DNA of 64,000 bases, from NCBI GenBank assembly GCA_029964075.1, contig CM057140.1:5350643-5414642 (forward strand), read 5' to 3'. The notes beneath the pieces are model-generated. The model worked only from the letters and a program-made list of their open reading frames with translations. It was not told where the DNA came from and ran no database searches. The stretch comes from Patiria pectinifera. Lineage: Eukaryota; Echinodermata; Asteroidea; Valvatida; Asterinidae. Position numbers and translations under genes: made by a program. Every line of letters starts with the position of its first letter. Within the stretch, counting starts at the first letter, position 1. Shown here in pieces: positions 24,749 through 35,735 of the stretch.

Positions 24749-24817
24749 AAATGTTGAATGTGCAGTCCTTCAAAATTATCCGGGCCGAGTTCTTTCAAAT
24801 TGTTTCTTGAAATTTTC
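24749..24817 (-). CDS. Receptor exon 8: LRR cassette
   Basis: A 69-nt exon, acceptor GTTTTCTGCAG and donor GTAAGAAA, phase 2. It reads KISRNNLKELGPDNFEGLHI, a good LRR. Two repeat-rich introns of 4.6 and 5.6 kb flank it. Confidence 0.85.
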
Positions 24818-25619
24818 CTGCAGAAAACAAAATAAAAAGCTAGGTAATTTCTCCGAATATCTTCCTTGTGCCAACTCTTATTCTTTATTTTTATTTAACC
24901 AGCCACAAAAAAGTCCATAATGTCGTCAAGCAGTTACCAAATTGACCTATAGCGCTAGAATCCCGTTAGGATCGCTTCAACGCAGCTTTTGAAATATAGT
25001 CCAATAACACGATATACAAATATACGCGGAACGCCCACAATCTTAGACAAACTTTAGTGTGCAAAAACTCCATGGGGTTGTAGAGGCGTGGCTATTAACA
25101 TACAAACAAACGGTGATGGGTCAACAAGGCAAGCCACGGCTTCGACGCTGTTACCAATACTGCTTTGGTAATAAACAAAGATGCCCCTATTATCTTAGAA
25201 CCTCCTCCATTATGTTTTTGTCTGTAAAGGACAGTTTAGGTGAAACAAGTCCCGGTTTCTTTAATCGAGCTTGCCTCAGAAGTGGTGCAGCGAGGCCTCT
25301 CCCCCCCCCCCATTTTTTTCTTAAAATGTCGGCTGATGTTCCAGATAACGCTTCGATCCCCTTAAAACTCTCAAGGGGTTTTCTTCAGACTGGAGCTCGA
25401 GGTGACCTCAGTAAGGCCATTAAGCTTGAGAATTCTGCAACCACTTTCAATCTCGCCCGACACGAACATAATTTGGGAAATTTCGATAATCAAGACAAAA
25501 TCAGAGAAAACGGTAACGTCAGACCATTCAGCGACCTCGACATTGACACCAAGCATGAGCTGCATGCCAGGCTGTTCATTAGTCTGCTCCCTTGTATATT
25601 GCCCTAATTAAAAAAGCGT

Positions 25620-28590
25620 ATTTCAGGTTCCAGATACACGACCATCGCTCAATTCCAAAATTGAGACAAAGTCTTCGAATGGAGCCCGACTAGTGCAAAA
25701 TTAGACTGGAAAGTGTTTAATCAAAATCTCGGAAGCAAATCCCCTGATTGTCTTAATGCAAAGTAGTATCGACCCTGATCACAGAATGGCCATTCTAAGG
25801 CCCTTTGGCGACATATGCCAAGTGGGGCCAATTTTGCATTTAATCAACCCCCCACCATGTACATTTTGGCTCCTATCAACGCAAGGCATTTGTTAAATCC
25901 AGCCAATTTTTCTTTCATAGTTGTTTTAATGTCTTGCGGGTATTATTACACCATTTTTATGAAAAAAAGACATAACTTCGTCACGAAATGTCCATTTCCC
26001 AACACAGGTAGGCCTTAATGTGAATTTTTCCCATTGAAATTACATGCACATGAAAGCGTGCATGACAGTGCCGACAAACAGATTGATTGAAACTGTGCAA
26101 ATGCACTACAAAATTTAAATTGGGAAAAAAAAAAACATTTGTATTGATGCTTGTGGAACATGAAAATTGTGGACATTGTGGAACAAGAAAATGTAACTTA
26201 AGAGTTCCATTTGGTCATTCTAATGAACTTTAGAGGGGCGCAAACAATACGGAGGAGGCGGGGCTGCAACCCCCCCCCCCCCTCCGTGTAAATTTTGGCT
26301 CCTAATTATTCTGATATCTTATTTTGATTATTTTGACACCAAGTTTATGTAAAAATAAACAACTAAACATTTTAACAGGTGGAATTGAATCGTTACAGAT
26401 AGATGTTTGGGAGTCGTTTTATTATGGAGATATTAACTTCTGCTTCAGATAACGGGTTATAATGTGAAAGCACAGGTAGCAGGTCCTGGCGAATTAAAAC
26501 AATAAATGATACAGAACATATCAGTTTCCCATTTTGAAGCTAAAGATTTAATTGAAGCTACAGGGGAAGTGGGTATAGGCTTCCAGACCTGTTAAGGTCA
26601 AATATCGTAAAAGGTTGTGTACTTTGAGAATAAAGCATAAAACTTAGTACATTGGTTCCTCGTGCAATGAATTTAATGATCAGATGTGAGAAAATGTTTC
26701 ATATTTGCCTTCTGCCACGATTTTTCGAGGGTGGACAGGGACATTTGCCGCACCCCCATTAAATGACCAGTAATGATTTCGCGCCTCTTTTCCCTTTTCC
26801 TTTTTTTCTCCCTTTTTTCTCATTTCTTTTGGCTTTTCCAGGGGGCAAAGGTTGTGCACTTTGAGACTAAAGCATATTTACTTCGTTCATTGGTTCTTCA
26901 TGCAATGAATGTAATGATCAGATGTGAGAAAGTGTTTCATATTTGCCTTCTGCTCACTTACGAGTTGTCAATTAACTTTGAATAAACTCTTTATTGATAT
27001 TTCAAAGCCTACTTTTCCATGACCCATATCTAACTCTACGATATGAATTCTTACTTACCATGATAATGAACTGGTGGGGAAGTCCATAGCTGGTGAAGTT
27101 ATGGACGTCGCCAGGATTGTTTTCTAGAGGGGACAAATAACAGTTCCTCCCTCCCCCCCCCAAAAAAAAAATATCTGTACTCTTCCAGCGTATTTCGATT
27201 TTTCGAGGGTGGACAGGGATATTTGCCCCCCCCCCCCGTTAACCGCCTCTTTTCCCTTCCCTTTTCCTTTTTTCTCTCCCTTTTTCTCCTTTTTTGGCTT
27301 TTCCGGGAGGGGGCCCCTTGCCCTCCTCGTGACGGCCATGTGAGAGATCAGCGGTCTTTGTATACCCATCTTCCACTGTTACTGCAAAATGCTAAGTTTT
27401 CATGTCCCAAGTCTGAAAACAATTCACAAATTAATTTTGATTATTGGTCTACATGATTTCACAAATTAAGACCCCAAAAACGATTTTGTTATTTCTGATC
27501 TGATCCCAATGTCCCTTGTTTTCATGCGCGGCGACGCACGTACAACATAACATACATGCCTAAATCATAATAGGCAAGCCGGACAAAGTAATAACAGCTT
27601 ACCAGTAAGTTTGATAAAAAGGGTTAGAAAATATGGGTGGTTATAGTGAGCTAGAAATAATGTTTCATGGTTGGGTAAAGCGCTTTGGCTACTTTGATTC
27701 TGTGCAAAGATCATAAATCAGAAGTATTGAAGAATGAAAATGACAAGGTAAACAAAGTTAATTGAAGTATCCTAGAGCAACGGACATCCGCAAGACATCA
27801 GAACATATAACCGCAAGACAGTCAGAGAAACTTGGCCGAATTTAATACATGAATTGTGACGATAGGAGCCAAAATGTATACGGAGGGGTTGCAGCCCCGC
27901 CCCCTCCGCGGTGTTCGCACCGCTCTTAAGTTATTTAGCATTACCAAAAGAAACTCTTTAGCAATACTTCCCTGTTCCACAAGTTCCAAGGCATCAGTAC
28001 AAATAGTTTTATTTTCCCAATTTAAATTGTGTAGTACATTAACACAGTTTCAATTCAATCTGTTCGGCACTGTCATGCCCGCTTTCCTGTGCATGTTCTT
28101 TTCAATGGGAAAAGTTAACATTTTAAGCCTACCTGTGCTTGGAAATGGACATTTCGTGACAAGGTTGTGCCCTTTTTTTCATAAACTTGGCGTCAAATTA
28201 ACCGAAAGACATCAGAACAACTGTGAAATAAACTTGACAGGATGTAACAAATGCCTTGCGACGATATGAGCCCAAATGTACAGAGTGGGGGTTGAGGCCC
28301 CGCCCCTCCGCTTTTCCCGCCGCTCTTAAGTTAATAAGTCTGACCTAAAACCACTATTATTAAGAATGGCCATTCTGTGATCAGGGTCGATGATACTATG
28401 CTTTAAGACAATCAGGGGATTTGTTCCCGAGATTTTGATTAAACACTATCCAGCTCTCAGTCTAATTTTGCACTAGTCGGGCTCCATTCGCAGACTGTGT
28501 CACAATTTTGGGATTGAGCGATGGTCGTGTATCTGGAACCGGCCATCTGTGATCTGGGTCGATGACACTATGCTTTAAGACAATCAGGTG
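25620..28590. mobile_element. Large fold-back element in the intron between receptor exons 7 and 8
   Basis: The sequence at 25625-25830 (CCAGATACACGACCATCGCT ... CAGAATGGCCATTCT) is repeated inversely at 28360-28560. The next inner blocks at about 25835-26290 (ACATTTTGGCTCCTATCAAC, CAAGGCATTTG) also recur inversely at 27850-28280. The centre holds two direct copies of a pyrimidine-rich stretch (about 26720-26845 and 27198-27310, TTTCGAGGGTGGACAGGGA). No recognisable transposase. Confidence 0.55.
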
Positions 28591-28789
28591 ATTTGTTCCA
28601 CGTTAAAATTGTGCAGCAGCAGGATTTCAATTAAACCAGTGAGTTTCGAGGTTCTGACATTAAAAAAAAAACCTTTTTCGATTTATGCCAACGCTCCCAC
28701 CCATACACAGGCATAGAAGTGGGGTACTTCCTTTGTTCCCGTGTACTAAAATTTGGCAATGTCGCACACTAATGTAAAAATGCTCTATT

Positions 28790-28945
28790 TTAACCAGAAT
28801 TCATAAATACCCTCGCCTCCGGCTTGGGTAATTATCAGCACCCAGACAACTACCCTCGCCTCCGGCTCGGGTAATTATCTTCACCCAGACTCTAAGCGGT
28901 CTTAAACAGAGTGATTAAAACCTGTCGAACACACATTTATTCCCT
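28790..28945. repeat. Partial relatives of the terminal-hairpin family
   Basis: Two tandem CCCTCGCCTCCGGCT(T/C)GGGTAATTATC half-hairpins followed by TTAAACAGAGTGATTAAAACC and ATTTATTCCC, matching the right half of the 17.8-kb palindrome. Confidence 0.55.
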
Positions 28946-29456
28946 CATGAATTTCCTGGGCTGAAATTCAGACTTAATATCCCTTTTCTCAAACTCTTCC
29001 ATTTGCGACAAATCAACCCACCTTTGAAATTCCTAGTTTTTGAGTAAAATCCATCTCTCTACCAAAACGGTACCCCGCAAGTCGGTGGGCATTTCTTGTG
29101 GGGTACCTCCCATTGTTCCGGTACCCCATAAGGCAGTGTTTGTACACGCACAGCTACGCGCAAACCAGAAACGGGAGATTGTCCCCCCCCCCCCCTATCC
29201 CTGCTTTATATTTCTTAACACCACGAGAGTTACTTTATTTTATCGCGGTTTTATGTAATAACATTAACGTGACTAATTATTGTGTATGTACCGACCTTGG
29301 ATAGAAATAAAGTCAAATAAAGCACGAACCCAAATGTGAATGTAGTGTAACGCTCATTGAAATTCATTCCTAAATCATAATAACTCGTTTTGTATTACTT
29401 GTTGCTGGTGTATGTAAACAATGACAGTTAAGGAATGAAAAGGGGGAAAAACTTAC

Positions 29457-29528
29457 AAAGTATCCATGTACTTCGGGCCAGTCAATTCCTTGGCTGATAT
29501 GGTTGATATGTTGTTTCTGTCCAGATAT
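29457..29528 (-). CDS. Receptor exon 7: LRR cassette
   Basis: A 72-nt exon, acceptor GCTCAATCAG (the tract upstream is not strongly pyrimidine-rich) and donor GTAAGTT, phase 2. It reads YLDRNNISTISAKELTGPKY, an LRR with an intact asparagine turn. Confidence 0.8.
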
Positions 29529-30055
29529 CTGATTGAGCCAATACATTCGAGTGAAAAATATAGCTCTGTTTCAGATGGTTCACTTTTATATCATCATTTA
29601 TTCATTCAAAATCAAGTAATTCTGAGCTCAATCACGCCCCTCACCTCTATTTTGGACCCCATCAAAGTCTGGAAAGATGCTCCCTCATTTGCCCAGACAT
29701 ATTGGCATATCTAAATCGCTTTCACTTGACATTATAACCAACTCCAGGGACAAAGCTTCGGCACAATTTTCAACTCCACCAATAGGTACTGATAGCTCTC
29801 TGTTGCAAATCACAGTAGTATAATTGCTAATTTGTCTTCTCTGAATGTTGTTTTGTTTATGTTGGACTCATTCGTCATTAAACTAATCTACGAATTAGTC
29901 AAACACGACAAACACTGCAAAAATGATGTTTAATTACAGAATATCCATGTCGACAACATAATAGGTTCTTACACAAAATACAAACTTCACTTAACATTCT
30001 TCTTCATTTTATGACGGTAATAGTTATAAAAAAGCTTTTTTCGTTTGATACTCAC

Positions 30056-30127
30056 AAATGTTGAAGGTCGGTGCAACTTTTGAATGCACCCGCTTCAATA
30101 CTAGTCAAATCATTCCCGGTTAAGATC
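30056..30127 (-). CDS. Receptor exon 6: LRR cassette
   Basis: A 72-nt exon, acceptor TTTTTTGCAG and donor GTGAGTATC, phase 2. It reads ILTGNDLTSIEAGAFKSCTD, a clear LRR with the same FxxCT ending as exon 5, suggesting that exons 5 and 6 arose by local duplication. Confidence 0.88.
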
Positions 30128-30577
30128 CTGCAAAAAAAAATGTATCTTAAAGATGTGCTCTTCTTGCTTTTTTTTTGAATTTCATTCCAACATTTGTTTT
30201 AAAGTTAATAATGTTATGGCGATAATGTTATTCACTTTTAAATGCAACAGCGACCGAAAATAAAATCCTCCCACGTTTAGTATTACTTTACACTTTCGAA
30301 TTATTGGCGACTAGACAATAATTCCGTTCTCGCGTGGTAGTCTGGCTCCCGCCGCAATATCGATATGTACAGACCGGGCGCCAGTGTGCTCAAAAAGCGG
30401 ATCTGTGTTGTGCCTAAAACTAAAACTTTTTTTCAGAGGTTGAGGTTTCTGCAAACGAGGTTTAAGATACAGTAAGCTCGCTCGGGACGGGGTCGGTAGA
30501 CTTGAGATATTAGACTTGAGATACGTACAAGTGACATTCTTATTATTACCAATAATGAAAACATTGTTCAAACTTAC

Positions 30578-30649
30578 AGATGTGACAACTTGGTACATCT
30601 TGCGAAGGTATCTTTACCGATCGCCCTTATTTTGTTGCCTTCGAAATTC
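30578..30649 (-). CDS. Receptor exon 5: LRR cassette
   Basis: A 72-nt exon, acceptor TCTGTTGTAG and donor GTAAGTT, phase 2. It reads NFEGNKIRAIGKDTFARCTK, with the N-x-I-x-x-I and F positions of an LRR and a single cysteine near the end, as in the next exon. Confidence 0.85.
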
Positions 30650-31082
30650 CTACAACAGAAACCAAAATTGTGATATAAGTTAATTGTCTTGCGTTATTAT
30701 CATCAAGGTAATATAATATAGCAACCACAAACTCCCCTGATGAGCCGCACATGTATCACAGCTGCAATATTTACTTTATAAAAATACAACACAATCAAGC
30801 CTTCGCATTTAGACTTTTGTATTACAACATCAAAGAACAATAATTTCCAGGCTACAGTCTCTTAAATGTATGACATTAATCCATGGTGGTAAAAAATCGT
30901 AAAAAAAACTGTCATTTAATTCTAAGCATCAAAGCAGTTTCTAATTTGTCAGATTAACGCGTCACGTGCCTTACCAAAGAACTTTGCATACTGATTTTCT
31001 TTCGGAGACATTTTAAAAGTCGCACATGTGTCCATTACCGTTATTGAATATAACAAGCAACGAAAAGTTCATGTTTACTCAC

Positions 31083-31151
31083 ACTGTCTGTAGCTTGACC
31101 CCATTTTTCATGACCAAACTAACGTCTGACAGTTGATTTTCACTGACGTAT
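31083..31151 (-). CDS. Receptor exon 4: LRR cassette
   Basis: A 69-nt exon, acceptor GCTCGTAG and donor GTGAGTAA, phase 2. It reads YVSENQLSDVSLVMKNGVKL. The LRR skeleton is weak after the asparagine turn (no phenylalanine spine), but frame, spacing and both splice sites fit the series. Confidence 0.75.
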
Positions 31152-31286
31152 CTACGAGCAATGGTTAGAGTTTTCGCATTGTTAAATTGTCATAACAGCA
31201 GAAGAAGTTTTAAAGTGGGATTTTCTCACAAATGAATGGTCGAAAAATGACAGTGATTCACAATGTCAAGAGGAATTTATACTTAC

Positions 31287-31346
31287 AAACTCATTACCGA
31301 CTCTGGAATTTCGAAAGCCCTGTCAATGCTGTTGCCGGTCAAGTTG
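31287..31346 (-). CDS. Receptor exon 3: short LRR cassette
   Basis: A 60-nt exon, acceptor TTTTACGTAG and donor GTAAGTAT, phase 2 on both sides. It reads NLTGNSIDRAFEIPESVMSL, four residues shorter than the standard 24-residue repeat; the LxxN start and final L are kept. Both junctions give Leu codons (CT+C before, TT+A after). Confidence 0.75.
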
Positions 31347-32051
31347 CTACGTAAAACCAGAAAAGAAACGGTTAGATTTTTTTCCACCGTGTAACAATAA
31401 TTGACATTTGTTTACAAAGGTATCTCACTATAGTGCGCACACTGACAACCCGACATTGCAAGGGTGGGAGTTGAAACAGCCTTCGTATAAACAATAACTG
31501 CGTCATTAACTGTAAACTCATGTCCTCATATTTGTAAAATTTCCCAAACATTCCTTTTGCGAACAAAACAAACGTTTAGAAACCAACCCTGAACCGCTTA
31601 CATTGTCTCTATTTTGGGTGTTTTAGAAATGGTCAAGCCTAGTTGCCTTATAGTAAATGGTTCAGCATAAATGTTCCCAAAACAGCTTGACTATTTCACT
31701 CCTTAGTCTCTGTGGTTCGTTAAAATTGGTCAACAACGTTCTAGTTAATGTAATAATTATCATTTTGGAAGTGTTGTGTCATCGCAAGAGTGGCCCTTCA
31801 TGATACTGTCTAGTGCGGGTGATATATGCACTGCAAGTTTGTTGAAATGTCTTTGGTGCAGAACTGAAATGGTTTGCAAAAAATTGTGGTAACCAATGCA
31901 CGACAGGTCACATTTTTTGGGGGGGAGGAGGGGTTGATAGGGACATTTGGATCGAATTTCACGTGGCTTGCAGGCTGCAATGTTTCTTAACATGTTAGTG
32001 AGCAAATGCACTTTAATGCCATGTGAAACAAAGCACACACAAAACAAAACA

Positions 32052-32237
32052 AACACAATACGGGCGATTCCCAATAGTGCGCCTCCAAGAGTTTACAACG
32101 CGTTGGCCAATCACAATGCGCAAAATCTGTCGACCCAATGCGCGTTTGGAAAAGGTCGACTGATTTCGCGCATTGTGATTGGCCAACGCGTTGCAAACTC
32201 TTGGAGGCGCACTATTGGGAATCGCCCGTATTGTGTT
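32052..32237. mobile_element. Near-perfect 186-bp palindromic element
   Basis: Arms of about 76 bp start AACACAATACGGGCGATTCC and end in the inverse, separated by about 35 bp containing GTCGACCCAATGCGCG. Only one or two mismatches are visible between the arms. It lies in the first intron, 0.26 kb downstream of exon 2's acceptor side. It is a minimal snap-back MITE. Confidence 0.7.
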
Positions 32238-32499
32238 GATACGACGTTAGGCATTGTTTGCTTATGGCACGTCGCCCATTAGAACAACTGGTGCAGGGCC
32301 CGTCGAAAATGTGCCTGTTCGGAAGAGGCGGAGAACTGCTCATACAAACAACGCAAACGGTATCCGATAGCGTCGTTTTCACACGTTGAATGCACACTTT
32401 TTAAATGCACACTTTGTACACGTCGTAATCCCCAAGCACTGATGTTTACCCATACTGGACAATGGTATCGCCCTACAGTAAGGGTTGTAATGTACTTAC

Positions 32500-32571
32500 A
32501 GTGAAATTAGGTGCGGAAGGTCCAAGAAACCATTCTTAGGTATCTCCTTCAAGACATTCTCGGCAAGGTTT
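32500..32571 (-). CDS. Receptor exon 2: LRR cassette
   Basis: A 72-nt exon, acceptor TTTTTCAG and donor GTAAGTAC, phase 2 on both sides. It reads NLAENVLKEIPKNGFLDL, a canonical LxxNxLxxIPxxxFxxL repeat. It follows an intron of 8.6 kb from the near first exon, or about 30.6 kb if the exon at 63 kb is used. Confidence 0.85.
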
Positions 32572-34559
32572 CTGAAAAATAAATATTGTTAACTCGAGGA
32601 TTTATTAATTGTATGCCTACATCAGCGTAAATTGCAAATACACAAAGTATTCCCTCCTCCGTGAAAGTGCATAGTTTACGTAAGACGGTCAGGGCAAGCC
32701 CGGTTAAGTACGTACCCCTTCCGAGAAGCAAGGTGGTGATAAAATTCTCCACATTTTTTTCCAAATATGGTCATATTTTTTTCAATGGGCCAATAAGGCC
32801 AAGCTTCCATGTAATCCTCACCCCTACTATACACCACAAGCCTGTAGACTCCCATTGGCCAGACCTAAACCACTGCGGAGAAAGAAATGTTAAAAAAAAC
32901 AGGCGCCAAGATGGCGCTTAATGCCTTTGTGAAGTAATTGGAGATCTTAGTGGCCAACCCCTTCGTGCCGCCGATCTCTTTGTGTCAAACCCTCGTGCCG
33001 CCCTTAGCTCAGACAGGTTGTAAACAATCCTGTCCTATGTGACTGCCCTATATCTTGTGCATGACCATGCATGTGGGGGGGGGGGGTATTGACGTAGAAA
33101 CACGTGTGGTGATAACATTCTCCATGTGGCCACTCCGCGTATTTTTGGGGGGGGCTCAAAGCTCGAAGGGTAATTGCCACAAAATTTCAAGAGAAATTTT
33201 ATAAGCACAACTCGATATACACCCGCAGTGTCGAGTTTAAAATTGAAAAATAAAATGCATGTTATGAGCTCATTTGTAATCAAAAATACTTGCTAGCAGG
33301 GGTGTAACTGGGGTGAAACATCTGGGGGCACCTTGGATGCACACAGTTTTTCAAAGAGGCACTGAAAGTAATTGAACGGCGGTTTTCGTTTCTCGTGTTT
33401 GGACTTGTAAAGGCCTATATGCATGTATATGAACGTAAATGCCATAGCTTTTATACTTCTTAAAACACAAACCACTGGAAGTTAAGCTCCCAACAATAAA
33501 AGAATAAACACCAGTCCAAGCACTCATTTTGTCAGCGCGGTTTATAACTTTTTTTGTTATCAGTCTTTCAAATGTGTGTATTTGTGGGGGGAATCCGGGG
33601 GCGTGGCACGGTCCGGACATCTGCTGGAGGGGGGGGGGGGGTTCAAACCACTTCTAGCTATGGTCTAAACAGATATACATTGTATTCAATCCATAAAAAA
33701 AGACGAAGCAACATAATATGATTAAAACAGCTAGTCCCTGGAAGTGTTTGCATTGGATAATTATGATCTCCACAAGGGCCGTATTTAACACAGTCGGTGC
33801 GTTACACGATTGCACTGCCCGGTCAATGGGAAGTCATGCAGTCCAGACAGGTACAAAGAGGACGGTAAAATAGAACATTTTAGAATATCCGTCTAGTCCT
33901 CAAGGCGCACCGATGCGCCCTGGCAATTACTCCTCAAAGAGCGCGCTCGGAAGCAACCGCCTTCGATTCTAAAACACACATACCGCTCTGTTCACAAGCA
34001 CCCCCTCACCGGCAAAGGAAGTACAGTTGGGGGTGACAGACCGACGCCATGTTGCTTGACTGCAATTCGTTTGAAGCGAAGCGCGGCCGCTGCGCGCGTG
34101 TAAATAGCACAAATCCCCTGGTGTACGCATAGATATAGAATACAAAGGCTGATCAGCAGCGCATCCACACGCGCCCATTCACTGTGCGATAAATATCCGC
34201 CATTCTTCTTGTCTCTCGTGGACGCGCAACTAATTAACGTAAAGTAATGGAGCTAAATGTATCTTTCCTCTAGCACGTGACCAAGCTCAACGCGCGCGAA
34301 GCTAGAAATGCGCACCGATTATTTACGCGCTTCGCTCACGCACACTAACACGTTGGCGTGCCGCTTTTCATTTCGGCTACGGGATAATCAGTTTATTTTC
34401 TGCAAAGTAAACCTCTTTTAAGACCTGATGTTAAGTAGGCCCTAATCATAAGAATCATGTGCAAGAGATACTGAATGAAATAAACAAGAGTAGACTGGGG
34501 TTTCAACATTATGGGAACTACGTTATGATTTATTCTCTTGTGTATGATTATAAGCATTG
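32572..34559. other. First-intron stretch, no gene seen
   Basis: Short G runs (about 33075, 33145, 33630), CpG-rich bits at 33.9-34.35 kb (CTGATCAGCAGCGCATCCAC) related to the repeat at 34.6 kb, and no LRR-type exon between exon 2 and exon 1. Confidence 0.5.
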
Positions 34560-35735
34560 AAGGTCTCAAGTAACAGAAAATAAACTCGCATCGTGCGCGT
34601 CAACGGCGATGCGTTCGTCATGTCTAACGCGCAATTTGTACCTTTCCTCCAGCACGTGACCCTCCAGGCAAGGCCGTGCGTATGCACGCGCTGCCGATCT
34701 AGTCTGTTTATTCTATATCTATGGGTGTACGTGCGTCACACACAAGGAACGGTGCGCGTCAACCAGCGTAATGTCCCGCCCACGGGACGTCATTGCTAAA
34801 GGTGAAAGGGCGCCCTCTTTTGGTAGCGCACGGAGCAAACAACCGCAGATAGGGCGCGATCTGAACATTACGATTGTCTAAAAAATAGCATATGGTCACC
34901 AAATTAAAACCAAATCCATAGGTTAGGTCGAAAATCTTATCTGATTTCCAGCGCAATGTGTACACAATAGTCGCGAATGTCCTTGTTTACGCACCGTGTT
35001 TTTTTTTCAAATGGAATACAATGAATTGAAAGGATTTTAAAGAAAGTATTTCAGTTTTCGATCAGTCGTATACTTGCAGCCTCAAAACTTCGAGTTTGTA
35101 AAGCATAACAAATAACATTGTATACGATTAGAAACGTGATTTCCCCTCTACAAAATAAACTTAACTTGTAAGGCAAAATATAAAGAATGTTGCACAGATG
35201 ATTTTTAACACATCAACCATGAATAATGAAAGGTTTGCGGAAACACCATGTTCGGATAATTTATATAATAATACCTAAAAGAATGGTTGTGAAAAGAACC
35301 AGAGGTATAAACTCGACGTTCCGGTCAGTATGCTCTGACCGGAATGAAGGAGAGTGCCTAAAATCTAAGAAAGCAAAGGTGAAATCGATGAAGTGTGATG
35401 TTGCATTCTGTGTGGATGCAAAGTAGCTGGGAACCTAGAGCAAGCTAGGTGCCCACTGAAGTGGAACAGTGGGGTTGCAGTCTCAGTGGGGGAAGGGCCT
35501 AGGGTATAGGAGACCCATCAGTCTAATATTGTTGTAAGATTTTTTGACAATATTCTGTATTAAACCGACCATAATTAATGCTTTCATATATTAGAGATTT
35601 TATTTGTGAGAAGATCCTTCACTTTTGATGTACAGACACCAACCATGCTGTATGAATTTGATATTTCTATTCATTTCTGTAAGCTACATCGTGATTCATA
35701 TTGTTTCCAAATTTGATTGCTTGCGCGCGCTTCGC
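34560..35735. repeat. Triplicated segment, copy A (oldest, partial)
   Basis: Matches 36220-37450 and 57717-58545. Shared marks include CTCCAGCACGTGACCCTCCA (A and B only), GGTTAGGTCGAAAATCTTAT, AGAGGTATAAA and the CCTAGAGCAAGCTAGG hairpin. Copy A lacks about 58 bp (CTGCAGACGCAGAGCTCATC...) present in the other two. Confidence 0.7.
35436..35482 (+). repeat. Paired hairpins inside the triplicated segment
   Basis: CCTAGAGCAAGCTAGG and, immediately after, CCCACTG-AAGTGGAA-CAGTGGG can form two stems. Both are unchanged in the copies near 37130-37175 and 58267-58312. A structured RNA or a mobile-element end are both possible; function unknown. Confidence 0.4.

Noticed and set aside
25059..25607. 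A 182-aa plus-strand open frame
   Set aside because: It crosses a C/T homopolymer run, has no recognisable motif and overlaps the edge of an intronic fold-back element; not supported as a gene.
27048..27130. Possible extra receptor exon with minus-strand donor GTAAGTAAG at about 27058
   Set aside because: The upstream sequence lacks the LRR pattern and a suitable acceptor in phase, so it was not added to the model.
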